64,000 nucleotides of DNA from Flavobacteriales bacterium (GCA_016715995.1 JADJXF010000012.1:124001-188000), one strand, 5' to 3'; numbered from the stretch's first letter, positions 55,009-64,000 are shown. A program made the numbers and translations. Notes: a model not told the origin generated them from the letters alone.

Positions 55009-57281
55009 CCCTTCGTGCGCTTCAGTTCAAGTTCGATCCGGAGGAAAGCGGTGCGCCCGGTGGTCATCGGCACGAAGCCCGTGCCCGCGTCATGCACGCC
55101 GCTGCTCAGCGTGGCGTTCAGGTTGCGCACATCGAAGAGGTCCTTGCAACCGGCAGATAGCGTGATGCGCTTGGCCAGGATTTGCTTGCTCAACGTGGCA
55201 TCAGCAAGGTGGAAGGCAGAAACACTCCCGCGACGCACCGTGCCATCGGCTTCGATCACATAGCTCTGCTGCTCCCCTTGGTATTTCCAGAAGAGCGATG
55301 CGCTCCACCCCTGCCGCATCCATTGCCGCGTCACCGAGCCGCGCAGCTCCGGCGTCGATTGCCAGGGCTCATCCGCAGCATCGGCGAAGGGGTCCTTGCG
55401 CAGCGTGAGGGCCGCACCAACGCTCACGCTCCAATGGCCGTTGTCCCAACCGGCGCCCATGCTGCCACCGGTGGTGCGCATGCGCCCGATGTTGACGTAC
55501 GTGAAGCTGGCGCCCTGCACCTGCGCGAGCGTGATCATCTCGCGGACATCGTTGTAGAAGCCGTTGAGCTCGCTGCTGTACACCACGCGATCCCGTGCGT
55601 GCCGGTACGCGAAACCGAGGGCGGTGCTCCGCGAGCGCTCGGGGCGCAGGCTCGGACTGCCGGTGATGTCGTGGTTCACGTCAACGAAAAGGAGGTGCAG
55701 TTCCTTGAGCGAAGGCGCCCGGAACCCTTCCGCATACGAGGCGCGCAGCGTAAGCGCATCGAGCAGCTGCCAGCGCAGGTTGAGCGAGGGGATCACCGGT
55801 GCGTCGTAGCGCGTGTTGTGCGCGTAGCGAACACCCGGCCGCACAGTGAGGGCTTCCATCGGCCGCCACTCCACGCTCGCGAAAGCCGCGTAGTCACCAA
55901 TCTCCCTGCGGCCATCGAGCCGGTCGCCGTGGCCCGTCTCCACGTTGATGTCGGTGCCCAGCTCGCAACGCAAACGCGCGGTGCCCGGAGCGAAAGAGTA
56001 AGTGGCCCGCACGTTGGTCAATGTGAAACGCGTGGTGTCCTGCGCGCCATCGGCCTCACTCAATTCCTCTCCCAATGTGGTGAGGTCGCGCAGCCAGGTG
56101 TTGCGCGTCCGTTCATAGCGGTTGTGCGCGGCCAGTGCATTCAGTCGGCCATGGTCGCCGATGCGACCCTCGGCGAAGAGCGCATTGTCCAAGCGCCTTG
56201 TCACATACGCCGCGTCGAAGGCGCTCTCGTAGTAGGGCGCTCGCGGACGACCCCGGTCGATGATGCGATCGTGCAGGCCCTCGCCTTTCCAGCCCAAGGT
56301 CCATCGCTCGCCGGTCCAGCGGTAATTGGCACGGCCGAAATACTGTTCACGTGGTTTCCATTGCAGGTGGCGGTTGGTATCGGCCACCTGCGCCGCGAGG
56401 CTGGGCCATCCGGAGTGGCGCGGATCCCAGCCGGTGAAGAAGTTGCGGCCTCCATGCAGTACAAGCTCGTGGCGTCCCCATCGCCGCGTTGCGCCGAGTG
56501 TGGTGTTCAGTCGGCCGATGTGCTCAGCATAAGCCGACGCCCTCATCGTCGCTGGACCGCCACCCGACTTGCGTGTGATAAGGTTGATGGTGCCGGCCAA
56601 CGCATTGGTACCGTAGTTCACGCTCAAGGGGCCTTCCACCACCTCGATGCGGTCGATGCCGGAGAGGTCGATCTGTGAAAGGTCCACCTGGCCATTCTGC
56701 CGACCAGTGACCGGGATGCCATCGATGAGCACCTTCACGTTCTCTCCGCCGAGCCCCTGCATCGAGACCGACGAGCCGAGCACATTGTCTTGCGCCAAAC
56801 GCAGGTTCAGCTGATCACGCAGGGCATCGCCGAGGTTCTGCGCCGCCATGCGCCGGATGCGCTGGCTGTCGATCACGCGCAGTCGCTGCACCGCGCCCTC
56901 GATGGAGCCCGGAGCGTATTGCCCGGTTACCACCACCTCGTGCAACTGCGTGGGGTCGCGACGGAGCACGCAGGTAACTACGCCGGGAATCCGGATCGTA
57001 TCCGCCCATGCGGCGAAGCCGACGAAGGAGACGTGCAGCGCCACCCCACCTGCTAATTGCTCAGCCGTGATTGGCAAATCGCATCGCCCGTCCGGACCGG
57101 AGACCGCCAGCTTGCGGATACCATCAATCATGGTCACGAACTGAATGTGGGCATACTGCACCGGCGCGACAGAGCCTGCTTCCCTCACCTCTACGGAGAT
57201 CTGCCCCTGTGCTTCGCCTACGCATTGGATAGCGGCGAGCATCCACCCCATCCATCGGCCCACTATCCGCGCACCCTTCAT
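55005..57281 (-). CDS. TonB-dependent receptor of the haem locus
   Basis: This 758-residue receptor has a signal peptide (MLAAIQCVGEAQG within the first 25 residues), a carboxypeptidase-like domain (about 30-105) and a plug with GDALRDQLNLRLAQDNVLGSSVSMQGLGGENVKVLIDGIPV and IDRIEVVEGPLSVNYGTNALAGTINLIT. A 22-strand-type barrel follows. The position between hmuS and an HmuY-like gene makes it the likely HmuR-type haem receptor. Residues before Met at 57281 lack homology and are left out. Its stop overlaps the start of the HmuY-like gene. The ligand is inferred from context. Confidence 0.9.
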   Translation of the reverse strand: MKGARIVGRWMGWMLAAIQCVGEAQGQISVEVREAGSVAPVQYAHIQFVTMIDGIRKLAVSGPDGRCDLPITAEQLAGGVALHVSFVGFAAWADTIRIPGVVTCVLRRDPTQLHEVVVTGQYAPGSIEGAVQRLRVIDSQRIRRMAAQNLGDALRDQLNLRLAQDNVLGSSVSMQGLGGENVKVLIDGIPVTGRQNGQVDLSQIDLSGIDRIEVVEGPLSVNYGTNALAGTINLITRKSGGGPATMRASAYAEHIGRLNTTLGATRRWGRHELVLHGGRNFFTGWDPRHSGWPSLAAQVADTNRHLQWKPREQYFGRANYRWTGERWTLGWKGEGLHDRIIDRGRPRAPYYESAFDAAYVTRRLDNALFAEGRIGDHGRLNALAAHNRYERTRNTWLRDLTTLGEELSEADGAQDTTRFTLTNVRATYSFAPGTARLRCELGTDINVETGHGDRLDGRREIGDYAAFASVEWRPMEALTVRPGVRYAHNTRYDAPVIPSLNLRWQLLDALTLRASYAEGFRAPSLKELHLLFVDVNHDITGSPSLRPERSRSTALGFAYRHARDRVVYSSELNGFYNDVREMITLAQVQGASFTYVNIGRMRTTGGSMGAGWDNGHWSVSVGAALTLRKDPFADAADEPWQSTPELRGSVTRQWMRQGWSASLFWKYQGEQQSYVIEADGTVRRGSVSAFHLADATLSKQILAKRITLSAGCKDLFDVRNLNATLSSGVHDAGTGFVPMTTGRTAFLRIELELKRTKG

Positions 57282-57330
57282 TCGGCGCGCGAAGTTCCCC
57301 GTCACGGGTCGCCGCTCTGTCACGCGTACG

Positions 57331-58392
57331 TCACGCGAGGCGATGGGCTGATTCAGCGCGTGCAATCAGGTCGCGCCATTGCTCCAGTTCGGGAATCCCC
57401 GGCTTGCGCTTGCCGAAGAGCTGCACCAACTGCGCACCATGGACATCGTAGCACTCCAGCGCCGTGATGACGCCGTCGACGCTGGGCTTGCGCACTACCC
57501 ATCCAGTAGCGATGGCGGCCTCCCGCAAATGCAGGTTGAAGTCGGGATCAACCACGTTGAACCAGTGGGGCACGTCCATCACATTGGTCACCGTGCCGGT
57601 GTGGATCTGCAGCATGCCACGATTCCCCACAAAGACCATGGTGGGGCATTGCTCCTGCGCGGCAGATGTGATCACCGTTCGCAAGGCGGCCGGCGCGACT
57701 GGCACGGCCCAGTTTCCTCCGGGCGCCAAACGGAGGGCCTGGGTACGCGAGACGCCGAACCGGCGCAGCAGCAGGTGGAAATCGTGCGTGTCCTTCAACG
57801 CGAGCCAACCAGCGCCAAGGCCAGCGACGTCGATGGCGGCGTCCGGCTGCTCGGGGCGCTCGGCGGGATAGGGCACGGAGGCGAGCACAGGGGATTGGTC
57901 CTCGGCACGGAAGCGCTCCACCAGGTCGTGGTAGGCGCCGGCATCGCTCTCAGGAACCAGATAGATCTTATGCAGCGCTTCGCCATCGGCCGCGAAGAAC
58001 TGCAGGCTGTGGCGGACGCCTTCACGCCCCGCTTCCAACACGGCGAAGGCATGCGCCCAGGCGTGCCAGAAGATGCGCAGGTCGATGTCAGCGCCAACGA
58101 AGAGACCGACGTGAGCCTCATCCAGCGATGGATTCAGGTAGGTGCCCTTCCGCTCGTGGACCACATCGTTGTTGCGGGTGAGCGCCATCACACGTCCGAT
58201 CGCAGGCACACCTGCAAGGATGGCCTTGAACTCCGGGCGAAGACGGGTGACGCCATCGCCGATGCGCGTGGCGAGCAGCTCGCCCTCGCTCACATCGAGT
58301 GTCGCAGCGGCGTTGCGGATCCGTATGGCAGGGTCAGCAGCCAGGAGATCATCCCAGCGCTGCTTCAAGTCGAAGGAGGTCGCAATGGTCAT
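57331..58392 (-). CDS. hmuS: Haem-degrading/handling factor HmuS/HemS family
   Basis: This 353-residue cytoplasmic protein is a tandem duplication of the HemS-type domain: LYLNPSLDEAHVGLFVGADIDLRIFWHAWAHAFAV in the first half and MVFVGNRGMLQIHTGTVTNVMD followed by HWFNVVDPDFNLHLREAAIATGWVVRKP in the second. HemS/HmuS proteins bind haem entering the cytoplasm and release its iron. The duplication and the length match the family. It lies between the T9SS HmuY-like gene and the receptor, all on the minus strand, which supports a single haem-uptake locus. Confidence 0.93.
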   Translation of the reverse strand: MTIATSFDLKQRWDDLLAADPAIRIRNAAATLDVSEGELLATRIGDGVTRLRPEFKAILAGVPAIGRVMALTRNNDVVHERKGTYLNPSLDEAHVGLFVGADIDLRIFWHAWAHAFAVLEAGREGVRHSLQFFAADGEALHKIYLVPESDAGAYHDLVERFRAEDQSPVLASVPYPAERPEQPDAAIDVAGLGAGWLALKDTHDFHLLLRRFGVSRTQALRLAPGGNWAVPVAPAALRTVITSAAQEQCPTMVFVGNRGMLQIHTGTVTNVMDVPHWFNVVDPDFNLHLREAAIATGWVVRKPSVDGVITALECYDVHGAQLVQLFGKRKPGIPELEQWRDLIARAESAHRLA

Positions 58393-58499
58393 CGGGAGTG
58401 ATTGAGGCCGCGAAGGAGCCTCGAAAGCCCGGCGCTGGCAATACCACGATTGCGGTAATCAATGCTTGAACGATGCACACGTCGTGTTGAAAAGCACGA

Positions 58500-59741
58500 T
58501 TACTCTTTCACGAGTCGGGTGGCCGTATCGATGCCATTACCCTGCACACGCACGAAATAGAGTCCAGCGGGAAGGTTCGACACATCCAACGGACGCTGCA
58601 CCATACCGTGCAGGCCGGTGAGTTGCTCCTCGGCCACCACACGGCCATTCAAGTCGATGATGCTCATCCGGGCCTCACCAGTCTCTGAAGCAATGATCAT
58701 TTGCGCGTTTCCATCGCTCACCGGGTTGGGGGCGAGGACCAGCGCGCTGGTCGCGCCGATTTCATTCACCGAAGCCTGGCCCACCAATTCCTGCGTGAAG
58801 GTGAAGCTCCCGTTCGCGCTTCCACCGTAGGCCGTGAAGACAAGCTTCCAGATGTCGCCCATACGGTCCTTCACGAAATAGGTGCGGTCCTGCACGTACT
58901 CCCATTGGAAGGTGGTCTGGTTGAAGCTCTTCCAATCGTAACCGATGATGTTGATGTCGGTGCCGAAGGGCTGTCCCCAATACTCCGCTGAAGCAGGAGG
59001 CACGCCATCCACTTGCAGGACCTCCACCTGACGGTTCTGCAGCACACCCGCCACCGGATACCAGGCCGGGAAGGGCTGCGTGACGAAGCCGAGGTACTTG
59101 GTGAAGAGCAGGTCCCAGTCTGCCGCAGCGGGCTCGAGGTCGAGCGCGGTATTGCTCGCTAGACTGTAGTAGGCGAAGTTCTTGCCCGGATACGCGGAGC
59201 GCACCACGCTCCCGGTCTCTTCACCTGATCCATCAAGGTTGGCCCAGGTGAAAGCGAAGCTGTTGGTGGCGGCGGTGAAGCCGTCGATGCGCAGCTTCTT
59301 CCATGCACCCGTGTTCAGCTTCAGCACGAAGCAGCTATCGCCGGTGATGTTGTGCGTGACGAAGTTGTAGATGCCCCAGCCGAGGTCGAAGGGATTGGCG
59401 GTGAGGCCTTGGTTGAGCGCGCCGCTGCTCCAGTTGGTCTCGCTATTGTGCTGCGGGACCCAGCCAGCGTGCAGGCCGGTGGTATCGAGCGAGCTCCATT
59501 GCCCCACCGTGTAAGGCGCCTTGTACACCTGGTGGCCCTTGGCGGTGTTCACCAGGATGCTGCCGGTGATGCCCGTGAGCTCGAAGGCGAGGTCCCAATC
59601 AGCAAGGGCCGTGCTGATTACAACACCATTCTGTAGGCTGTAGTAGGTCTGCTGGGCATTGGTTGGTCCGGTGGTGATGGTGACCTGCGCGGTGGCGCCG
59701 GTAGCGATGATCAAGGCAATGGGGAGTAGCGTGCGCTTCAT
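58500..59741 (-). CDS. HmuY-like protein with T9SS type A sorting domain
   Basis: This 413-residue secreted protein has a signal peptide (MKRTLLPIALIIATGATA). Its HmuY-type domain (about 20-320) shares the pattern of the lipoprotein at 54050-55008: DWDLAFE, WDLLFTKY, IGYDWKSF and TYFVKDRMGDIWKLVFTAYGG. The C-terminal ~80 residues are a type A sorting domain (LAPNPVSDGNAQMII ... GLYFVRV). Unlike HmuY of Porphyromonas, which is a lipoprotein, this one would be exported by T9SS, so it could be a released or surface haemophore. It is the first gene of the haem locus. TTGTTTTG lies 18 bases upstream as a weak -7 element. Confidence 0.87.
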   Translation of the reverse strand: MKRTLLPIALIIATGATAQVTITTGPTNAQQTYYSLQNGVVISTALADWDLAFELTGITGSILVNTAKGHQVYKAPYTVGQWSSLDTTGLHAGWVPQHNSETNWSSGALNQGLTANPFDLGWGIYNFVTHNITGDSCFVLKLNTGAWKKLRIDGFTAATNSFAFTWANLDGSGEETGSVVRSAYPGKNFAYYSLASNTALDLEPAAADWDLLFTKYLGFVTQPFPAWYPVAGVLQNRQVEVLQVDGVPPASAEYWGQPFGTDINIIGYDWKSFNQTTFQWEYVQDRTYFVKDRMGDIWKLVFTAYGGSANGSFTFTQELVGQASVNEIGATSALVLAPNPVSDGNAQMIIASETGEARMSIIDLNGRVVAEEQLTGLHGMVQRPLDVSNLPAGLYFVRVQGNGIDTATRLVKE

Positions 59742-59831
59742 GTTCGTTCGTTCGGGCCGCAAAACAACGGCAGCGGCGCGAGCGCGACCCGCCCACTCGG
59801 TCATGGAACTGCAAGAGCTGACTGACGTTGG

Positions 59832-61412
59832 TCAGTAGCGCAGCAGATAGCGCTGCTCGATCGCCGTTGAGCGCGAAGACGGAAGGATGAAATCCAAGCC
59901 GATCAACTGCACGCTGTAGTAGTCGATCGCCTGCACCTGTCGTGGCGGCAAGCCGGCCTCCACCAGTTCATCCATGCGCTGCTGGTCCGTGTAGATCGCC
60001 ACGCCGGGCGCGATGACGGCACGGGCTTCCTCCGCATCGCTCAGCCAGCGCACGGGATAGCCCGCATAGAAATCGAGCGCGGTGCCCGCCACCTGCATGC
60101 CGAAGAACTGGTCGCGGCCAAGGGCTTGCTCCTTCGCCCATCGCCCCGCATGCGCATTGGCCTGGTAGCGCAGAAGACTCGGATACAGGTGCAGGTTGAC
60201 ACCCAATGCGATGATGCACCAGCTGCGCGCGGTGAGCTGGAACGGGTCGGTCTTGCTGAATAGAACGCCGCGCAGGTAGAGCGCGAATGCCGCTATGGTG
60301 ACCAGGATCCACGGCCAAGCGCCCTCGCGGAAGCAATGGATCAAGAGGAACAATTGCGCGGCGAAGAGCAACACAATCACACTAGACTGCAACCGCCCTA
60401 GCGCGCGTGAGGCATTCTCTTCCCAAGCCCACGCACCGAGTACCGCGAAGAGCGGCACGACGACATAGAGGTAATGCGGAAGCTTGAACTGCGAGAGCGA
60501 GAGCGCGATGAACACGAGCAGCGCGCCGCTGATGCTGACGTACTCCCTCATTGGATTGCGCATCACCACCGACCGCAAGGCCTTCCATGCGCCGAGCAGC
60601 ACGAAGGGAGTCCATGGCAGCAACTGCCAGAGCACCTCGTGGGTGAAGAAGAACACGGAGCTGTCGTCCTTCCACCGATTCTCCCCGGTAATGCGGCCGA
60701 AGCTCTGCTCCCAGAAAAAGAACCGCAGGCCGTGCGCGCCGTGCTGCTCGTAAAGACCGATGGCCATCGGAAGCAGCAGCACGCCCATCACCACTGGAGC
60801 CAGCAGCAGGCGCCAATCGCGAAGCGCATCCCACTTCCGGCGCATCAGCAGGTCGCCGCCCAAGGCGAGCAATGGCGCCATCAAGCCGATCGGTCCTTTG
60901 GCGAGCATGCCCGCCGCGATAGCAGTCGCGCAGCCGATCAGTTGCCACGTCCGCCGCTGTTCCATCCAGGCCGAGCCGAGCCAGATGGCGGTGATGACCG
61001 ATCCGGTGAGCATCGTGTCGCAGCGCACGTCGTTGGTCATGACGAGAAAGGCAACGCTTGTACCGAAGAGGATGGCCGCTTTCCGTGCGATGCTCGTGCA
61101 GTAGTGCAAGAGCGTGAAGCGGTACGTGCTGTAGATTCCGAGGAAGGCGAAGAGGATGCTGGGCAGCTTGTAGCTCCAATTGTGAACGCCGAACAGCTTG
61201 AACGAGAGCGCCGAGAGCCAGAACAGCATGGGCGGCTTGTCCAGGTAATCGTTTCCGCGGAAATACAGGCGCTTCCAATCCTCCTGGGCCAGCATGTCAC
61301 GCGCCATGCCTGCGTACTGCGCCGCGTCCACCTCCATCACATCGAGCACGCTGCCCGATGCGGCCACCGCCACGATGGCGAGCAGCGTGATACCAAAGCC
61401 GCGCGAACTCAT
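59832..61412 (-). CDS. PMT/ArnT-like membrane glycosyltransferase
   Basis: This 526-residue polytopic protein has about 12 TM helices. A periplasmic loop after TM1 carries the DE/DD-type motif (VLDVMEVDAAQYAGMARDML, with VD as the likely acceptor acid). FRGNDYLDKPPMLFWLSALSFKLFG follows, matching the PMT/ArnT glycosyltransferase fold that uses polyprenyl-phosphate sugars. It probably adds a sugar to a surface polymer or lipid A. ATG 61412 is chosen, with TTTCTTTG 5 bases upstream. It is divergent from the histidine kinase, 118 bases apart. Confidence 0.88.
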   Translation of the reverse strand: MSSRGFGITLLAIVAVAASGSVLDVMEVDAAQYAGMARDMLAQEDWKRLYFRGNDYLDKPPMLFWLSALSFKLFGVHNWSYKLPSILFAFLGIYSTYRFTLLHYCTSIARKAAILFGTSVAFLVMTNDVRCDTMLTGSVITAIWLGSAWMEQRRTWQLIGCATAIAAGMLAKGPIGLMAPLLALGGDLLMRRKWDALRDWRLLLAPVVMGVLLLPMAIGLYEQHGAHGLRFFFWEQSFGRITGENRWKDDSSVFFFTHEVLWQLLPWTPFVLLGAWKALRSVVMRNPMREYVSISGALLVFIALSLSQFKLPHYLYVVVPLFAVLGAWAWEENASRALGRLQSSVIVLLFAAQLFLLIHCFREGAWPWILVTIAAFALYLRGVLFSKTDPFQLTARSWCIIALGVNLHLYPSLLRYQANAHAGRWAKEQALGRDQFFGMQVAGTALDFYAGYPVRWLSDAEEARAVIAPGVAIYTDQQRMDELVEAGLPPRQVQAIDYYSVQLIGLDFILPSSRSTAIEQRYLLRY

Positions 61413-61417
61413 GCGGG

Positions 61418-61425
61418 CAAAGAAA
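61418..61425 (-). promoter_or_regulatory. Predicted -7 element abutting start codon (TTTCTTTG)
   Basis: The minus-strand TTTCTTTG ends 5 bases before ATG 61412. It lacks the usual A at position 2. Confidence 0.35.
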
Positions 61426-61517
61426 GCCAGGCACCGGCTCCACACGGCACAGCGACCGCAATCACCAAGGCGCCCCAAGGCTTGTTAAGGCGGCCAGCGG
61501 CCACGGCAGGCAGCGCG

Positions 61518-61525
61518 TAACATTG
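61518..61525 (+). promoter_or_regulatory. Predicted -7 element abutting start codon (TAACATTG)
   Basis: TAACATTG ends 5 bases before ATG 61531. The identical octamer precedes the gene at 29462. Confidence 0.5.
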
Positions 61526-61530
61526 CGCTC

Positions 61531-62865
61531 ATGGGACGCCGCGCCATCGGCACGTTGATGCTCCTGGCCACGTTGAGCGTGGTGGGCGTGGTGCTGATTC
61601 AACTGCTTTGGCTGCGGCAGGCCTCGCGTCACCAGCAGGAGCAGATCGCCCTGAGCCAGGAACAGGCCACACAGCTGGAGAAGCAGTTCAACGACCGGGT
61701 GGTGATGGCCCTCACCGACGTCACCGAGCAGATCCTCACCATCAACAAGGACAGCACCGACCTCTTCGATGCCGTGAAGCAGGAGCGGCCGAACTACTTC
61801 GCCGTCACCATCAACGACACGCTGCACCCCTACCTGCTGGAAGCGCTGCTGCGCAAGGAGTTCAGCCGCCGCCACATCCTCGACGACTTCGAGTACGGCG
61901 TGTACGACTGCTTCACCGACAGCATCGTTTACGGGAATTACGTCTCGCAGGACTCGGCCGCGCGCGACTCCATGCCGCACAGCCAGCTCTTGAAGCTCGA
62001 TAAGGATGGACACTACTTCGGCGTGTACTTCCCCACACGGCACAGCACGCTCTGGGAGGTGGCGCCCGGCGTGCGCTGGACCTGGATCTTCCCGGTGGTG
62101 GTGACGCTCATCGTCTTCGGGTTCTTCGCGTACAGCGTGTGGGTGATCCTGCGGCAGAAACGCCTGAGCGAGATGAAGAACGACTTCATCGGCAATATGA
62201 CCCACGAGCTGAAGACGCCCATCAGCACGATCGCGCTCAGCGCTGAAGTGCTGAGCGATCCGGGCATCATCGAGGAACCGGAGCGGCTGCGTGAATACGC
62301 GCGCATCATCCGCAGCGAGAATGAGCGCCTGCGGACACAGGTGGAGCGCGTGCTGCAGCTGGCCACGCTCGACAAGGACACGCTGAAGATGAAGCAGGAG
62401 CCGGTGGACATGCACCAGGTGGCCGAGTCCGTCGCGGAATCCATCAAACTGCCCGCGCAAGAGCGCAACATGCATGTGGAACCGCGCCTGGAAGCCGCCC
62501 GCTGCACGGTGATGGGCGACCGCGTTCACCTTACCAACGCCGTATTCAACCTCCTCGACAACGCCGTGAAATACGGTCGGACCGGCACGCCGATCGAGAT
62601 CCGCACCAGCCAGCAGGGCAACGAGCTGCTGCTCTCCGTGAAGGACGAGGGCATCGGCATCCGCAAGGAGGACCAGAAGCACGTCTTCGAGCGCTTCTTC
62701 CGCGTTCACACCGGCAACGTGCACGACGTGAAGGGCTTCGGCCTCGGTCTCCACTACGTGCAGCAGATCGCGCTGGCCCACGGCGGTGGCATCAGCGTAA
62801 GAAGCGAACCGGGAAAGGGCAGCGTGTTCACGCTCTCCCTTCCCCTTAAACCCATCGGATCATGA
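61531..62865 (+). CDS. Sensor histidine kinase (RprX-like)
   Basis: This 444-residue inner-membrane kinase has an N-terminal TM (about 8-28), a periplasmic sensing domain to about 185, a second TM (about 190-210, FPVVVTLIVFGFFAYSVWVIL), and a cytoplasmic HisKA/HATPase core. The phospho-acceptor is His225 in MTHELKTPIS. The ATP lid shows NLLDNAVKYG, DEGIGI and GLGLHYVQQIALAHGG. It works with the response regulator that follows (stop and start overlap, ATGA). It resembles Bacteroides RprX. The sensed signal is unknown. Confidence 0.94.
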   Translation: MGRRAIGTLMLLATLSVVGVVLIQLLWLRQASRHQQEQIALSQEQATQLEKQFNDRVVMALTDVTEQILTINKDSTDLFDAVKQERPNYFAVTINDTLHPYLLEALLRKEFSRRHILDDFEYGVYDCFTDSIVYGNYVSQDSAARDSMPHSQLLKLDKDGHYFGVYFPTRHSTLWEVAPGVRWTWIFPVVVTLIVFGFFAYSVWVILRQKRLSEMKNDFIGNMTHELKTPISTIALSAEVLSDPGIIEEPERLREYARIIRSENERLRTQVERVLQLATLDKDTLKMKQEPVDMHQVAESVAESIKLPAQERNMHVEPRLEAARCTVMGDRVHLTNAVFNLLDNAVKYGRTGTPIEIRTSQQGNELLLSVKDEGIGIRKEDQKHVFERFFRVHTGNVHDVKGFGLGLHYVQQIALAHGGGISVRSEPGKGSVFTLSLPLKPIGS

Positions 62866-63563
62866 GCGAGAAGGCGACCATCCTCCTGGTGGAGGACGAT
62901 ATGAACCTGGGCTTCGTGGTGCAGGACGCGCTGAAGCGCAAGGGCTACACCGTTCACCTGGTGCGCGACGGCAAGGAGGGGCTGAAGAAGTTCAATGAGC
63001 AGCCGTACGACCTCTGCGTGCTGGACGTGATGCTGCCCGGCAAGGACGGCTTCAGCCTGGCGGAGGACATCCGCCTCACCAACGCGCTCGTGCCCATCGT
63101 CTTCCTCACCGCCAAGAGCCAGACCGAGGACCGCATCGCCGGCTTCAAGGCCGGGGGCGATGATTACCTCACCAAGCCCTTCAGCCACGAGGAGCTCGTG
63201 CTGCGCATCGAGGCCATCCTGCGCCGCACGCTTGGCAAGGGCGAGGACCCGCGCAACCGCGAGCGCTTCGAGGTGGGCGACTACACCTTCGACCACCGCA
63301 ACCTGATGCTGAGCCATCCCGCCGAGGAGCGCAAACTCACGAAGAAGGAGGCCGACGTGCTGCGCCTGCTCTGCCTGCATGCCGACCAGGTGCTGCCGCG
63401 CGAGCTGGTGCTGAACATGGTCTGGGGCGACGACACCTACTTCCTCGGCCGCAGCCTCGATGTCTTCATCAGCCGCCTGCGCAAATACCTGAAGCTCGAT
63501 CCCAAAGTGCAAATCGTGAACGTTCACGGTGTGGGGTTTAAGCTGGTGGTGGATCGGGCATAG
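62862..63563 (+). CDS. OmpR-family response regulator (RprY-like)
   Basis: This 233-residue regulator has a receiver domain with phospho-acceptor Asp55 (LDVMLPG), the acidic pair EDD at 11-13 and conserved Lys near 106 (LTKPF). A winged-helix output domain follows (RKLTKKEADVLRLLCLHADQVLPRELVLNMVWGDD ... SLDVFISRLRKYL). The ATG overlaps the kinase stop, so the two are translated together. It should be phosphorylated by the upstream kinase and bind DNA as a dimer. Targets are not evident. Confidence 0.96.
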   Translation: MSEKATILLVEDDMNLGFVVQDALKRKGYTVHLVRDGKEGLKKFNEQPYDLCVLDVMLPGKDGFSLAEDIRLTNALVPIVFLTAKSQTEDRIAGFKAGGDDYLTKPFSHEELVLRIEAILRRTLGKGEDPRNRERFEVGDYTFDHRNLMLSHPAEERKLTKKEADVLRLLCLHADQVLPRELVLNMVWGDDTYFLGRSLDVFISRLRKYLKLDPKVQIVNVHGVGFKLVVDRA

Positions 63564-63683
63564 TAGTACATGGTCCCCGAGGACGGGAAACCCGGCGCGG
63601 GCTTGAGTTTCTCCATGGCCCGGAGACGCTGCGAGGACCAAGGCGGCCACCTTGTATAACAAGCCGCGTCTTCTTCGCGAGTG

Positions 63684-64000
63684 ATGCGGAATCCAAAGTT
63701 GATAGTAGTGGTCTTGTCAATATCGGCAGCTCCCTCATGTAGCGGCCAGACCTATTTCTCTACGGGGGGTGATCCCGACGGAGGGCGGTTGTACAGGGCG
63801 ATCGACCTGTGCCACCCGCAGCTACTGACTGTCACCGGTATCACATACTTGGACATCACCCTGCTGAACGATCGCCGCCTGCTTGGATACCGATTCGCGA
63901 ATCCGTCCGGATTCTACATGATAGACACCCTTACCGGTTCGGCGAGCATTCTTGCTGCAACGAATTCAGTTGCCGACGTGGTCGCCATGGAAACGGAGTC
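63684..64000 (+). CDS. Start of a secreted protein (cut by window edge)
   Basis: An ATG at 63684 opens a frame that runs to the window edge (105 codons). It begins with a signal-peptide-like sequence (MRNPKLIVVVLSISAAPSCS) followed by TYFSTGGDPDGGRLYRAIDL. Its blade-like pattern (ITYLDITLLNDRRLLGY ... YMIDTLTGSASIL) resembles propeller-type exported proteins of this genome. The C-terminus, where a sorting domain would be, lies beyond the window. Identity is tentative. Confidence 0.65.
   Translation, partial: MRNPKLIVVVLSISAAPSCSGQTYFSTGGDPDGGRLYRAIDLCHPQLLTVTGITYLDITLLNDRRLLGYRFANPSGFYMIDTLTGSASILAATNSVADVVAMETE

Overview
The window comes from a GC-rich member of the Bacteroidota, most likely an environmental Flavobacteriales-type lineage (inference). 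Several observations point there. There are five secreted proteins ending in type IX secretion system (T9SS) type A sorting domains, and three TonB-dependent outer-membrane receptors. pyrG and yidC are adjacent, and secG lies next to groES-groEL. There is an RprX/RprY-like two-component pair. Shine-Dalgarno sequences are largely absent, while -7 promoter elements of the Bacteroidota type (TAnnTTTG, here usually TAnnTTCG) are common, often only 3-8 bases before the start codon.

Layout. 1-10.3 kb is core genome: the end of holA, a TonB-dependent receptor, pyrG, yidC, a TPR protein, secG, groES and groEL. 10.3-14.5 kb is an accessory block. It holds a 21-bp degenerate minisatellite and other dispersed repeats, a two-TM protein, a winged-helix-like protein, a tRNA-like gene with an enlarged anticodon loop, and a coupled pair made of a Cys/His small protein and a stand-alone ClpP-like serine protease. 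14.5-21 kb encodes two large T9SS-exported proteins, the first interrupted by a frameshift. 21-22.6 kb has two arrays of 7-bp repeats around an XRE regulator, followed by an uncharacterised Bacteroidota-type protein. 22.8-35 kb is mixed housekeeping, stress and surface genes: a DUF4139 protein, an LVIVD propeller, a fatty acid desaturase, OsmC, an NADP-binding reductase, a glycosyltransferase, a sulfatase-fold membrane protein, DinB, an AraC regulator and WD40-like propellers. 35-51 kb contains two FtsX/MacB-type permeases, an ATPase and a membrane-fusion adaptor, plus Hsp20, cold-shock, CsbD-like, second desaturase, SRPBCC and RidA-lipoprotein genes, and a small graveyard of gene fragments. 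51-54 kb has an RRM protein and a second TonB-dependent receptor. 54-59.8 kb is a reverse-strand haem-uptake locus: a T9SS-sorted HmuY-like protein, HmuS, a TonB receptor and an HmuY-like lipoprotein. 59.8-64 kb has a PMT-type glycosyltransferase, a histidine kinase/response regulator pair and the start of another secreted protein.

How the genes fit together. The clearest functional unit is the haem locus, with a surface capture protein, receptor, lipoprotein and cytoplasmic haem handling. A second unit is the tripartite ABC export system at 45.8-50.8 kb.

Four genes carry single-base shifts in or beside short homopolymers (near 15682-15695, 26183-26185, 41815-41819 and 54456-54457). Uncorrected sequencing indels are the simplest explanation, and those genes are annotated here as single loci.

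The most interesting general observation is the repeated placement of a -7 element directly against the start codon, which predicts widespread leaderless transcription. The most interesting local candidates are the ClpP-like/Cys-His pair, the odd tRNA-like gene and the heptamer-based repeats.
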